A stretch of 64,000 bases of DNA, from NCBI RefSeq assembly GCF_016908315.1, contig NZ_JAFBDQ010000009.1:1-64000 (forward strand), in the 5' to 3' direction. A program made the translations under genes and the position numbers. Positions 54,004-63,160 of the stretch are shown one piece after another (positions within the stretch are counted from its first letter, which is position 1; every line of letters starts with the position of its first letter). Origin of the DNA: Halanaerobacter jeridensis. GTDB lineage: Bacteria > Bacillota > Halanaerobiia > Halobacteroidales > Halobacteroidaceae. The notes under the pieces are model-generated. The model had not been told where the DNA came from and searched no databases. It was given only the letters and a program-made list of their open reading frames with translations.

Positions 54004-55866
54004 TTAAATTGCTTCTTCCCACAATTGATAATATTCTTCTAGTTTATGCTGTATCTCTTGATACTCTTCTGTCAGTTCTACTAATTCTTCTTGTTCTACA
54101 TCTGAAGTATTTAACTTTTCTTCTACTTTTTCTAATTTTGTCTCTAATTCAATAATTTTTTCTTCTACTTCTTCTCTAGCAATTGATTCTGTCTCTTCTG
54201 ATTTTTTCTTATTCTGCTCTTGAAACTGCTCTTTTTTCTTTGCTTTTTCCTGTTGCTTTTGTTGGGCAACTTTTTTCTCATACTCTTTTCTATAGTAAGA
54301 ATAGTCCCCTTCATATTCTACCAATTTAGTATCTTCTAAAGCAAATACTTTATCTACTAATTTATCTAATAAATACCTATCATGAGAAATTATTAGTATT
54401 GTGCCAGGATAATTTTCTAAAGAAGACTGTAGTAACTCTTTAGAATCAATATCTAAATGATTAGTCGGTTCATCCATCAGTAACAAATTACAATTTTGTA
54501 ACGACAATTTAGCTAAAGACAAACGGGCCTTTTCCCCACCACTTAAAGTAGAAACTGATTTGAATACTTCATCACCGGTAAAGAGGAATTTAGCTAAAAC
54601 ATCTCGCGCTTGGCCCTCACTTAAGCTTTTTACTTTCTGCAATTCTTCAACTAAATTATAATCAAAGCTTAAATTACGATGTTCTTGGTCATAATAAGCA
54701 ATTTTAATACCTTTAGCAGTCCGAACTTGACCACTATCAGCTTCTTTTAAGCCATTAATTATTTCTAACAAAGTAGTTTTCCCACTACCATTTGGCCCTA
54801 CTAATGCAGCTTTAGTACCACGGTAAAGTTTAAATTCTAAATCTGAAAAAATTTGCTCATTTTCATAAGATTTAGATAAATTTTCAACTGTTAATACTTC
54901 TTCAATAGTATTAGGCTTATATTGGAATTCAATTGTAGGTTTTTCTAAGGTAGGCGGCGGTGGGATTTTATCCATGCGGTCTAGTTTCTTCTGGCGACCT
55001 CTAGCTTGTTTAGATTTAATACCAGCTTTATATTTTCTGATAAAGGCTTTCATTTCTTTTATCTTTTTCTGCTGCTGTTCATACTCACGCTGCCAGCGCA
55101 GTAAACGCTGTTCACGTTCTTCTAAATAAAAAGAATAATTGCCACGATATTTTTCTAACCGTCCTTTTTCTAATTCCCAAATTCTATCAACTAAATTTTC
55201 TAGCAGATAACGATCATGTGAGATAATGACTACTGCTCCTGGATAATCATGCAAATAATCTTCCAACCATTCCTTAGCAGCTAAATCCAAGTGATTTGTC
55301 GGTTCATCTAAAAGCAGTAAATTAGGTTCTTGTAATAACAATTTAGCTAAAGCTGCTCTTGTTTTTTGACCACCACTAAAATTTTCTAGTTCTCGCTCAA
55401 AATCTGCTTCCACAAATCCTAAACCACGCAATACCCCTTCAATTTTACTTTCATACCTGTAACCTTCTTCTTCTTCAAATTTTTCCCGCAAACGACTATA
55501 TTTCTTTAAAACTTTATCCAATTCAGTTCCAGAAGCAGATTCCATCTTTGCTTCTAACTTTCTTAATTTTTCTTCAAGTTCGAATAAATCTTGGTAAACC
55601 CTCAACATCTCTTGATAAAGAGTTACTTCTCCATCTAAACCAAGGTCTTGTTCTAAATAGCCAATCTCTAAATCATTACTACACAAGACCTCTCCTTCAT
55701 CTAAATACTTATCACCAGTAAAAATTTTAATTAGTGTTGATTTACCCATCCCATTAGCTCCAATTAATCCAATCCGATCTTGTTTTTGAATTTGCAGAGA
55801 AATATTTTGGAATATCTGTTGTTCGGGATAGGATTTACTTCCTTCTCTTAACTGCAATAAAGACAT
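54004..55866 (-). CDS. ABC-F family ATPase (ribosome-associated, Uup/YdiF-like)
   Basis: The 620-residue soluble protein has two ABC domains and no membrane segment. Walker A motifs are GANGMGKST (first) and GPNGSGKTT (second), signatures are FSGGQKTRAALAKLL and LSGGEKARLSLAKLS, and both Walker B motifs end DEPTNHLD. Between them lies the linker with LEKYRGNYSFYLEERE, and a coiled-coil C-terminal tail (about 540-620). ABC-F proteins act on stalled or antibiotic-bound ribosomes. The tail fits the Uup/YdiF branch rather than a resistance protein. ATG 55866 lies immediately after the mutM stop, preceded by GGAGG within mutM. Confidence 0.93.
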   Translation of the reverse strand: MSLLQLREGSKSYPEQQIFQNISLQIQKQDRIGLIGANGMGKSTLIKIFTGDKYLDEGEVLCSNDLEIGYLEQDLGLDGEVTLYQEMLRVYQDLFELEEKLRKLEAKMESASGTELDKVLKKYSRLREKFEEEEGYRYESKIEGVLRGLGFVEADFERELENFSGGQKTRAALAKLLLQEPNLLLLDEPTNHLDLAAKEWLEDYLHDYPGAVVIISHDRYLLENLVDRIWELEKGRLEKYRGNYSFYLEEREQRLLRWQREYEQQQKKIKEMKAFIRKYKAGIKSKQARGRQKKLDRMDKIPPPPTLEKPTIEFQYKPNTIEEVLTVENLSKSYENEQIFSDLEFKLYRGTKAALVGPNGSGKTTLLEIINGLKEADSGQVRTAKGIKIAYYDQEHRNLSFDYNLVEELQKVKSLSEGQARDVLAKFLFTGDEVFKSVSTLSGGEKARLSLAKLSLQNCNLLLMDEPTNHLDIDSKELLQSSLENYPGTILIISHDRYLLDKLVDKVFALEDTKLVEYEGDYSYYRKEYEKKVAQQKQQEKAKKKEQFQEQNKKKSEETESIAREEVEEKIIELETKLEKVEEKLNTSDVEQEELVELTEEYQEIQHKLEEYYQLWEEAI

Positions 55867-55868
55867 AT

Positions 55869-56696
55869 TTATTCCTCCAAAGGTTGACATTGGGGGCAGA
55901 AATAAGCACTTCTCCCACCAACTTTTGTTCTTTGAATCTTAGTACCACACTCAAAACATTCTTCTTCTTCACGGTCATAAACTCGCAATTCATCTTGATA
56001 ACTGCCTGCCTGACCACTAGCATCTACATAATCCCACTTAGTTGTACCACGGTGTTCAATTCCTTCCGCTAATACTTGACGGATAGCACCATGCAACTTC
56101 GTAATTTCTTCTTCAGTTAAAGTATCTGCAGTCCGCATGGGATGAATTCCTGAGATAAATAAACTTTCATCCACATAGATACTTCCTAATCCAGCTATAA
56201 ACTTCTGATTCAACAACAAAGGTTTCATTCGGCCACGACGGGGAGCAATCAGCTCTTTAAACATATCCAAAGTAAATTCCTCTGATAATGGTTCAGGGCC
56301 CAGGTCAGTCAAGCTACCTGCATCTGCTAAATCATCTACTAAATAAGTCCGAGTAAATTTGCGTTTACTACCTAAACGCAATTCTTCATTATCACTAAAT
56401 TTAAATAGAATATAATCATAATCCCCAATCTCTTGACCATCATCAACATAAGAGAATCTCCCAGTCATTCGCAAATGAGATACTAAATAATAACTGTTAT
56501 CTAATTCAATAATAATATATTTTCCGCGTCGCTTAACATTTGTAATAATTTGCCCCACTAAAAGATCTTTAAATTCTTCTAATCTAGGTTTTTCTACTAA
56601 CTTTTCTTCAATCACTTCTACTGCTTCAATTTTTTTATCTATAATATTAGGCTTCAATGTATCTACTACTGTCTGTACTTCTGGCAATTCAGGCAT
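55869..56696 (-). CDS. mutM: Formamidopyrimidine-DNA glycosylase
   Basis: It excises oxidised purines such as 8-oxoguanine and cuts the abasic strand. The start must be ATG 56696 because the catalytic residue is the N-terminal Pro in MPELPEVQ; the frame's earlier codons include its GGAGG site. Further marks are Glu3, the helix-two-turn-helix KFIAGLGSIYVDESLF and the C-terminal zinc finger with Cys pairs CFECG and CPQCQ. At 275 residues the length is normal. Downstream the ABC-F gene is coupled to it. Confidence 0.96.
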   Translation of the reverse strand: MPELPEVQTVVDTLKPNIIDKKIEAVEVIEEKLVEKPRLEEFKDLLVGQIITNVKRRGKYIIIELDNSYYLVSHLRMTGRFSYVDDGQEIGDYDYILFKFSDNEELRLGSKRKFTRTYLVDDLADAGSLTDLGPEPLSEEFTLDMFKELIAPRRGRMKPLLLNQKFIAGLGSIYVDESLFISGIHPMRTADTLTEEEITKLHGAIRQVLAEGIEHRGTTKWDYVDASGQAGSYQDELRVYDREEEECFECGTKIQRTKVGGRSAYFCPQCQPLEE

Positions 56697-56826
56697 TAAT
56701 AATTCCTCCAATTCAATAATTATCTACTTACAACTCAATTAGGCATCTATTCTTATATTAGTCCTTCATACTTTTGACTTTATCTTTTAACTCACAGCTA
56801 TTTTCCTATTATATCATAAAGTAACC

Positions 56827-57240
56827 TTAATTATCAAAAATCTGCTGCCAATATTCTGGTGCTTGACGCTGCATAGAAATAGGCTTAAAATCTTCATTTA
56901 CAAAAGCATGAGTAGAAGTCCCTGTTACTAATAATTTATCTGTCTCAGCATTTCTAATTTCATATTTAAACTTTAACTTAGTCCGTTTTACTTCCTCTAC
57001 CATAGTAATAACTGTTACTAAATCATCATAACGAGCAGGATAATGATAGGAACACTCTATATCAACCACTGCTAATAATATCCCTGCTGCTTCTAAATCT
57101 TTATATAACACTCCTTCTTCACGAAAATACTCTGTACGACCAATTTCAAACCAATCTATATAATTACCGTGATACACAACTCCCATTTGGTCTGTTTCTG
57201 AATATCTGACTCGAAACTGATGTTTATGCTTCTTCATCAT
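56827..57240 (-). CDS. YbgC/FadM-type acyl-CoA thioesterase
   Basis: The 137-residue hotdog-fold thioesterase has the 4HBT signature RVRYSETDQMGVVYHGNYIDW in part, with the catalytic Asp in ETDQMG and His in VVYHGNY. It hydrolyses short or aromatic acyl-CoA in relatives; the substrate here is unknown. ATG 57240 (or 57237) lies within the end of msrB and uses GAGGAGG there, so translation is coupled. Confidence 0.92.
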   Translation of the reverse strand: MMKKHKHQFRVRYSETDQMGVVYHGNYIDWFEIGRTEYFREEGVLYKDLEAAGILLAVVDIECSYHYPARYDDLVTVITMVEEVKRTKLKFKYEIRNAETDKLLVTGTSTHAFVNEDFKPISMQRQAPEYWQQIFDN

Positions 57241-57640
57241 TTTCCTCCTCCTCAGTAAAATCTAAAGCAGTAGAATTAATACAATAACGCTTTCCTGTTG
57301 GTTGCGGACCATCACTAAATAAATGTCCTAGATGTGCTCCACAATTAGCACATAAAACTTCTGTCCGCTGCATCCCTAAACTATTATCTTCAGCTAACTC
57401 TATCTTTTCTTGGTCGACTGCATCCCAAAAACTAGGCCATCCGCTACCACTATCATATTTAGTATCAGAAGAAAACAATTCTACTCCACAGTTAACACAT
57501 TTATAGGTCCCATCCTCATCATGGTTATAATACTCTCCTGAAAAAGGAGCTTCAGTACCTTTTTCTCTAGTAATACGATATTCTTCTTCAGTTAAAATTT
57601 CTTCCCAATCTTTTTTTGACTTATCCATCTTATCAGCCAT
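57224..57640 (-). CDS. msrB: Peptide-methionine (R)-S-oxide reductase
   Basis: It repairs methionine R-sulfoxide in proteins. The 138-residue enzyme has two zinc CxxC pairs (CVNCG, CANCG), the core YDSGSGWPSFWDAV and the catalytic Cys in RYCINSTAL. The start is ATG 57640, with GGGGGG upstream; the longer frame begins inside the phosphatase gene. It overlaps the phosphatase stop by 8 bases (ATGGCTGA) and the thioesterase start downstream, so the three form a coupled run. Confidence 0.95.
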   Translation of the reverse strand: MADKMDKSKKDWEEILTEEEYRITREKGTEAPFSGEYYNHDEDGTYKCVNCGVELFSSDTKYDSGSGWPSFWDAVDQEKIELAEDNSLGMQRTEVLCANCGAHLGHLFSDGPQPTGKRYCINSTALDFTEEEENDEEA

Positions 57641-59882
57641 TTTTATCCCCCCTGAATTTGACCAGACAGACTTGATTGCCTTTTTTATTATATTGCAGCT
57701 GATCAAATAACTGTTTAGTAATAATTATACCTCGCCCTCGTTCTTGACATCCAGAGTCTTCTAAAGAATTGTTCAATTTTTCTTCGTGATCAAACCCAGT
57801 ACCTTCATCTTGAATAATAATTCTAAGATAATCATCTGTAACTGCCACTTTAATTTTAACTTTCTTCTCTTCATTCAGTTGATTCCCATGTTCTACAGCA
57901 TTAGCTAACATTTCATGCAGTCCCATTTGAATATCCATTATTTGCTGAGTATGATCTTTTAAAAAATTAATAATTTCAGCTACAATTTCTTCTAATAAGC
58001 ACAATTGACTAGCAAACTCTTTTTCTAATCGATTCTTTCCTTTATGTTCTAAAACAACTAAAGTAATATCATCATTACTAGTATTATATTTATCCTTTTG
58101 TCCAATAAATTTTCTAAATTCTTCCCTAATAACTTGTACTAACATCTCAGCAGACAGGGGATAATATTCTTTTAATAATTCAACTAACCTTTTTTCTCCA
58201 AACATCTCTCCGGCTCTACTCTCTTCAAATAATCCATCTGTAATTAATAATAATTTATCTCCATCCTGCACAGAATTTACCTGATCATTGAAATCAATTA
58301 AATCTTTATTAACTACTGTTGAAATAGGTAAATTAGGTTTTAGAATTTCATTAACTTTCCCTCGTCTTGAAATCAGCAATGGTGGGATATGAGCTCCAAC
58401 ATTATTATATTGTAATCTCATAGTATCTAAATCTAAAATACCCAACTGTAAACAAACAAAATAATCTTCAGGAAAATCATCCTTTTGGTATTCTTGATAA
58501 ACTCTTCTTAAAATATCTTCACCAGTTACAGCTGCTGACTCTTTTCTAATCACATTGTTGATTTTTTCTTTAATAGAAATATTTAATATAGCCCCATCCA
58601 AACCATGACCACTTACATCAGCTAGATAAAATATTAATTTATTTTCAATCTGCTGAAAATTATAAAAATCCCCTCCTAATTTCTCTGCTGGTGAATAATA
58701 TGAGGAAATTACTATCTCCTCTAAATCAATTACTGCTTGAGGCAAAAAACTTTTATGTAGTTTTCTTGCCTGTTCAATATTTTGATTTAATTTCTCCTCT
58801 TTTACTTTTAACTCTGTAATATCATTCATTGAAGCAATACTTTGCTTTTGATTAGGCAAAATTCTAATATTGATTAATACATTTTTCACTGTACCAAATC
58901 TATCTTTAAAGTGAAATTCATAAGTGTTAGGAGGCTTTTCCTCTCCTTCACTCCGACGCGCTTGATGATATGATTTTAATTTTTCTAATTCTTCTTGGTA
59001 AGCTACAAAATCTGTCCAACTTTTCTTTCCTTCTAACTGTCGTTTCGAATAACCAGAAAGTTCAACCATTTGCTGATTAGCTAAAGAAATAGTCGTATCT
59101 TCTTCTACAATAATAGTAGCTGTTCCTGTAGTTTCAAATAATACTTTATATTTTTCTTCTTGACCCTCTAACTCTTCTTTTAACTGCTTTCTTTCTGTAA
59201 TATCATAAATCATAGAATATAATAACTTCTGCCCATTAATCATTATCGGCCCGCTATAGACCTCAACATCTTTTAATTGATCACCTGCCAAGCGATGTTC
59301 AAATTGAAAATAATTGCGGTCTTCTTCCTTAGCCGCCTTCATTTCTGCAAATACCTCTGCCTTAGTTAAAGTATTAATCTCTTGAATCGTCTTATTAAGC
59401 AATTCTTCTTTACTCCACCCATAAAAATTAACAGCAGTAGTATTTGCATCTGCAATTTTTCCTGTAGTAGGATTAATTAATAATAAAATTTGCCCACTAT
59501 CTTTAAATAAACTTTCATAATAAGTAGATTGGGTTTCTTGCAAATCTATATTTCTATTTACTACAACAGAAAGAAATTGAGGAAAACAATTGTCTTTAAC
59601 TACATAACATATAGATCTAGATTTTAATAATTCTAAAACTTCCGATTTCTCATTCGCTTTTATCATCAGTATAATTGTAAGATCTAAATTAATTTCATTT
59701 ACAAGATCACTATTATTATGATTATAATTGAGCAAAATGAGATTATAATTATTTTTTTCAATCTCATCAATAGCAGTTTGAGAATTAGAAACTGCTGTTA
59801 AATTATATTCAGAGTCATTTAAACTATCCCTAATTTCTCTAAGCAAATGAGAGTCTGCCCCTACTACTAAAATATTTGCCAT
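57633..59882 (-). CDS. Pseudo-receiver / PAS / PP2C (SpoIIE-type) phosphatase with RsbW-like kinase domain
   Basis: The 749-residue cytoplasmic protein is a partner-switching type signalling protein. Residues 1-115 look like a receiver, but the phosphoacceptor position is Asn52 (LILLNYN), so it probably is not phosphorylated. Two PAS domains (about 120-235 and 240-365) sense an unknown signal. A PP2C/SpoIIE phosphatase (about 385-590) has the metal Asp in ADVSGHGLDGA. The C-terminal RsbW-like ATPase (about 610-745) has LHEMLANAVEHGNQ and DEGTGFD. Together these could dephosphorylate and phosphorylate an anti-sigma antagonist; none is in the window. ATG 59882 follows GGAGTGG. Confidence 0.92.
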   Translation of the reverse strand: MANILVVGADSHLLREIRDSLNDSEYNLTAVSNSQTAIDEIEKNNYNLILLNYNHNNSDLVNEINLDLTIILMIKANEKSEVLELLKSRSICYVVKDNCFPQFLSVVVNRNIDLQETQSTYYESLFKDSGQILLLINPTTGKIADANTTAVNFYGWSKEELLNKTIQEINTLTKAEVFAEMKAAKEEDRNYFQFEHRLAGDQLKDVEVYSGPIMINGQKLLYSMIYDITERKQLKEELEGQEEKYKVLFETTGTATIIVEEDTTISLANQQMVELSGYSKRQLEGKKSWTDFVAYQEELEKLKSYHQARRSEGEEKPPNTYEFHFKDRFGTVKNVLINIRILPNQKQSIASMNDITELKVKEEKLNQNIEQARKLHKSFLPQAVIDLEEIVISSYYSPAEKLGGDFYNFQQIENKLIFYLADVSGHGLDGAILNISIKEKINNVIRKESAAVTGEDILRRVYQEYQKDDFPEDYFVCLQLGILDLDTMRLQYNNVGAHIPPLLISRRGKVNEILKPNLPISTVVNKDLIDFNDQVNSVQDGDKLLLITDGLFEESRAGEMFGEKRLVELLKEYYPLSAEMLVQVIREEFRKFIGQKDKYNTSNDDITLVVLEHKGKNRLEKEFASQLCLLEEIVAEIINFLKDHTQQIMDIQMGLHEMLANAVEHGNQLNEEKKVKIKVAVTDDYLRIIIQDEGTGFDHEEKLNNSLEDSGCQERGRGIIITKQLFDQLQYNKKGNQVCLVKFRGDKNG

Positions 59883-60051
59883 TTTAATCCACTCCAGATC
59901 AGCAATTAGCTGAATTTAGATTTGAGAAAAATATTAGTGATATTTTTTATCTCTATAATATTAATTATAATTGATTCAGACTCTTATATCAAAAGAAAAT
60001 ACAAGCTTCACGACCTTAAAATTTAAAAAATTGCTATTTAAGATATCCAAT

Positions 60052-60081
60052 AAAAAACCAGCCCCAAATTGGGACTGGTTT
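60052..60081 (-). terminator. Intrinsic terminator after tldD-tldE
   Basis: Arms AAACCAGCCCCAA and TTGGGACTGGTTT (60055-60081) pair with one mismatch. On the minus strand TTTTTT follows. Confidence 0.85.
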
Positions 60082-60084
60082 AAG

Positions 60085-60208
60085 TATTTCGTATATTTGG
60101 GCCCTCCGGGTCTCATAAAAAACATGAGACCCTTCGTGTAGCCCTATTCACTCTACTTAGAGCTAAATATTACGCGCAATCTATATGCAGTGTTTTTTGC
60201 TAGGTTGC
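60085..60208 (-). ncRNA. Possible structured RNA or 3' UTR element after tldE
   Basis: Between the tldE stop and the terminator is a segment more GC-rich than its surroundings. It holds a perfect 9-bp stem GGGTCTCAT/ATGAGACCC (60108-60116, 60124-60132) enclosed by GGGC/GCCC-type pairing (60099-60104 with 60142-60146). No ORF is seen. It could be a 3' UTR structure, a processed small RNA or just a double terminator. I recognise no known RNA family. Confidence 0.35.
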
Positions 60209-61558
60209 CTACTTGCCACTTATAGCAAGATCTTCCACTTTGAAAGTTGGGCTCGCAAAAGACCCAATCGCTGGATTAAATTCTAAATCATTGCCTAATT
60301 CTACAATGTTTTGCAAGAAATCGATTAAATTACCGGCAATAGTAATTTCACGAACTGCTCCTTTAATTTCTCCATCTTCAATCCATTGACCGGAAGCACC
60401 AACTGAGAATTCGCCTGAAATTGGATTAGCTCCTCCGGTTACTAGTCCTGATACTTTCTGCACATAGAATCCATTCTCTATATCAGCTATAATCTCTTCT
60501 TTATCCTTTTCTCCTGCATCTAAATAAAAGTTAGTAGATGAAACTCCTGGTATCCCGCGGTAACCACCTCGACTAGCATTACCTGTTGATTTTGTTTCAT
60601 CTTTATTAGCAGTATAAGTATCATATAAATAACCTTTAAGTTTTCCATCTTTGATCACTTCAGTTTCTTGACAGGCTACTCCTTCACTATCAAATGGTGC
60701 AGTAGCTAATCCTTCTTCTAAAGTCCCATCATCAATAATATTCACATTTTCTGCTGCTACTTGCTCATTTAATTTACCAGCAAATAAAGACCGACCTTTC
60801 TGTACTGCTTCAGCAGTTAAAGATTGAGATAAGACGTACATAAACATGCTACCAATTTCAGGTGTAAATACAACAGGTGCACTTTGCGACTCTACTGCTG
60901 CTCCTCCTAATAATTTAATAGCATTTTGGGCTGCCTCTTGAGCTGTTTCTTCAGGAGTTAGCTCTTCTAAATCGCGACCGTAAGTAACAGCAAATCCAGT
61001 CTGGTCTTCTCCATCTTCTGATGCAATAACAGATAAATAAGCATAACAGCTATTACTCTGATAACTTTCTTCTAAACCATTAGAATTTGCAATAGTCACA
61101 TTATAAATACTATCTCCATAATTAACATTAACGACAGATTTAATCTTATCATCATAATCTAAAGCTTCTTCTTCCATTTGATATGCAATATCTATCTTCT
61201 CTTCAATATTTCGCGATTCAAAATCTGGATTATAGATATTTAGTTCAGGATAATCATAACTCTCTTGAGGCAAAGTTCTATTTTCATCAGCAGTTGCTAC
61301 TTCTGCATTAGCTACTGCTTCTTTGATTACTTCTTCTAAAGCTTCATCTCTAAAGTCCGATGTATAAGCAAACCCCATCTTCTGGTCTACAAATACTCTA
61401 ACTCCTAATCCCTTAGCTGTAGCAGATTCTAAAGAATCAACTTCCTGTTGATAAACTTTAATACTATTCGACTCAGAATATTGATAGTATAATTCTACAT
61501 CATCTGCCCCTAATTCTTCGGCTCTGCTTAACCATTTATTTAAATCTAAATCAGACAT
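60209..61558 (-). CDS. tldE: TldE/PmbA-family protease subunit
   Basis: The 449-residue protein is the TldE (PmbA) partner of TldD. In studied cases the pair is a metalloprotease that trims unfolded peptides and modified peptide precursors (for example microcins). The protein lacks the HExxxH metal motif, as expected for TldE, and has the family regions GLGVRVFVDQKMGFAYT and NASRGGYRGIPGVSSTNFYL in part. ATG 61558 follows AAAGGTG, 3 bases after tldD. No peptide precursor gene is apparent nearby. Confidence 0.93.
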   Translation of the reverse strand: MSDLDLNKWLSRAEELGADDVELYYQYSESNSIKVYQQEVDSLESATAKGLGVRVFVDQKMGFAYTSDFRDEALEEVIKEAVANAEVATADENRTLPQESYDYPELNIYNPDFESRNIEEKIDIAYQMEEEALDYDDKIKSVVNVNYGDSIYNVTIANSNGLEESYQSNSCYAYLSVIASEDGEDQTGFAVTYGRDLEELTPEETAQEAAQNAIKLLGGAAVESQSAPVVFTPEIGSMFMYVLSQSLTAEAVQKGRSLFAGKLNEQVAAENVNIIDDGTLEEGLATAPFDSEGVACQETEVIKDGKLKGYLYDTYTANKDETKSTGNASRGGYRGIPGVSSTNFYLDAGEKDKEEIIADIENGFYVQKVSGLVTGGANPISGEFSVGASGQWIEDGEIKGAVREITIAGNLIDFLQNIVELGNDLEFNPAIGSFASPTFKVEDLAISGK

Positions 61559-61560
61559 AA

Positions 61561-62955
61561 TTATTCACCTTTCCTTTCCGTACCACCAACAGTAATTTCA
61601 TCAATTAACAATGTCGGCTGTCCTACTCCAGCAGGTACACTTTGGCCCTGTTTACCACACATACCAGGGGCCAACTCTAAATCATTACCTACCATAGATA
61701 CTTTCTTTAATACATCAATACCACGACCTACCAAAGTAGCACCTCTAACAGGCCTAGCAATTGAACCATTTTTAATCATATATCCTTCCGATACATTAAA
61801 GACAAATTCACCAGTTGTTGGTTCAACCTGCCCACCGCTTAGTTTCTTAGCATAAAAACCATCATCTACTGCTCCTACAATCTCATCTGGAGTAGATTGG
61901 CCTTTTTCAATAAAGGTATTGGTCATCCGAGGGATTGGCAGCGAGCGGTATGAATTACGACGCCCATTTCCAGTTGACTGACGTCCTTCTTTACGAGCTG
62001 ACTTCTTATCATACATATAATCCTGTAAAACTCCATCTTTAATTAGCACAGTTCTTTGGGCTTGGTTTCCTTCACTATCAACTCCAAAAGAGCCCCAGCC
62101 ATTTCTAACTGTAGCATCATCAACTGCTGTTACTAATTTAGATGCTACTTGCTCTCCAACTTTATCTGCAAAGACTGAAGCACCTTTTTGTACTGCATCT
62201 GCTTCTAATCCATGCCCGCAAGCTTCATGGAATAAAACTCCCCCAAAACCATTATTAATTACTACTGGCATTTTACCAGATGGAGCTGGATCAGCTTCTA
62301 ACATTGTAACTGCTTGCCGTGCCGCTTCCTCACCAATCTTTTCTGGTGGATACTCATCAAATAGTTCAAATCCCATTTGACGGCCTGGATTTTCTGAACC
62401 AGTCTGCATTTGTGTTCCATCAGAAGCAATAGCATGTACTCTCATCCGAGTGTAAGTTCGTTCATCTTCTATCATTAACCCTTCTGAATTAGCAACCATA
62501 ATTCGTTGGTTTTTATCAGAATAACTAACCATTACCTGTCTGATATTCTCATCATAATCTCGAGCTGCTCCATTAGCTGCTTCGACTAATTTGGCTTTAC
62601 GTTTTTTATCTACAGTCGTCGGCTTAATATTAACTGGATGAATTAATTGCGGCTTTTGTTTCATCAAATTCGCAACTGTTACTCCACCCTCACCTTGACT
62701 AGCAGAACCTGCTACTCTAGCAGTCTCTAATAAAGAATCAATACTTAAATCATCAGTATAGGCATAAGAAACTTGATCTCCAGTTATCACTCGTACTCCT
62801 ACCCCTAAATCATAACCTGTTTTTACCCTTTCCAATTTTGAATTTTCTAAAGAAATACTATTCCGCTTTGTATCTTCAAAAAAAATTTCAGCAAAATCTG
62901 CCCCACCTTCTAGAGCAGTTGCTAAAATTTTATTTATATTCTTTTCTGATAACAT
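61561..62955 (-). CDS. tldD: TldD-family metalloprotease
   Basis: The 464-residue catalytic subunit of the TldD/TldE protease has the zinc-binding motif HEACGHGLEAD (HExxxH) near residue 240, and the family strings GVGVRVITGDQVSYAYT and PRMTNTFIEKG. It associates with the TldE encoded immediately downstream. ATG 62955 follows AAGGGGTG. Upstream, a 190-base repeat-rich gap separates it from polA. Confidence 0.94.
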   Translation of the reverse strand: MLSEKNINKILATALEGGADFAEIFFEDTKRNSISLENSKLERVKTGYDLGVGVRVITGDQVSYAYTDDLSIDSLLETARVAGSASQGEGGVTVANLMKQKPQLIHPVNIKPTTVDKKRKAKLVEAANGAARDYDENIRQVMVSYSDKNQRIMVANSEGLMIEDERTYTRMRVHAIASDGTQMQTGSENPGRQMGFELFDEYPPEKIGEEAARQAVTMLEADPAPSGKMPVVINNGFGGVLFHEACGHGLEADAVQKGASVFADKVGEQVASKLVTAVDDATVRNGWGSFGVDSEGNQAQRTVLIKDGVLQDYMYDKKSARKEGRQSTGNGRRNSYRSLPIPRMTNTFIEKGQSTPDEIVGAVDDGFYAKKLSGGQVEPTTGEFVFNVSEGYMIKNGSIARPVRGATLVGRGIDVLKKVSMVGNDLELAPGMCGKQGQSVPAGVGQPTLLIDEITVGGTERKGE

Positions 62956-62974
62956 TTTTTCACCCCTTAATAAG

Positions 62975-63160
62975 TTCAGTAAAGAGTAACAAGTGATGAG
63001 TAATCAGATTAAAACAAAAACCATCTAATAGACCCTCGGTCTTTCTTGTTCTTCACTCTTCACTTTTTTATGTTTTTATCTTTTTACTTGTTACTCTTTA
63101 CTGCTTTTACTGTTTTTCTCTCTTTACTCTTTACTTGTTACTAATTACTAATCACTAATT
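62975..63160. repeat. Second heptanucleotide repeat family (NNTTACT) between polA and tldD
   Basis: On the plus strand CTTTACT, CTTTACT, TGTTACT, AATTACT, AATCACT run consecutively (about 63120-63157). Related words (TTCACTC, TTACTTG) occur from 63045, and AGTAACAAGTGATGAGTAAT at about 62985. The array reaches into the last codons of polA (KKISD). No gene or clear terminator is seen here. Confidence 0.7.
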
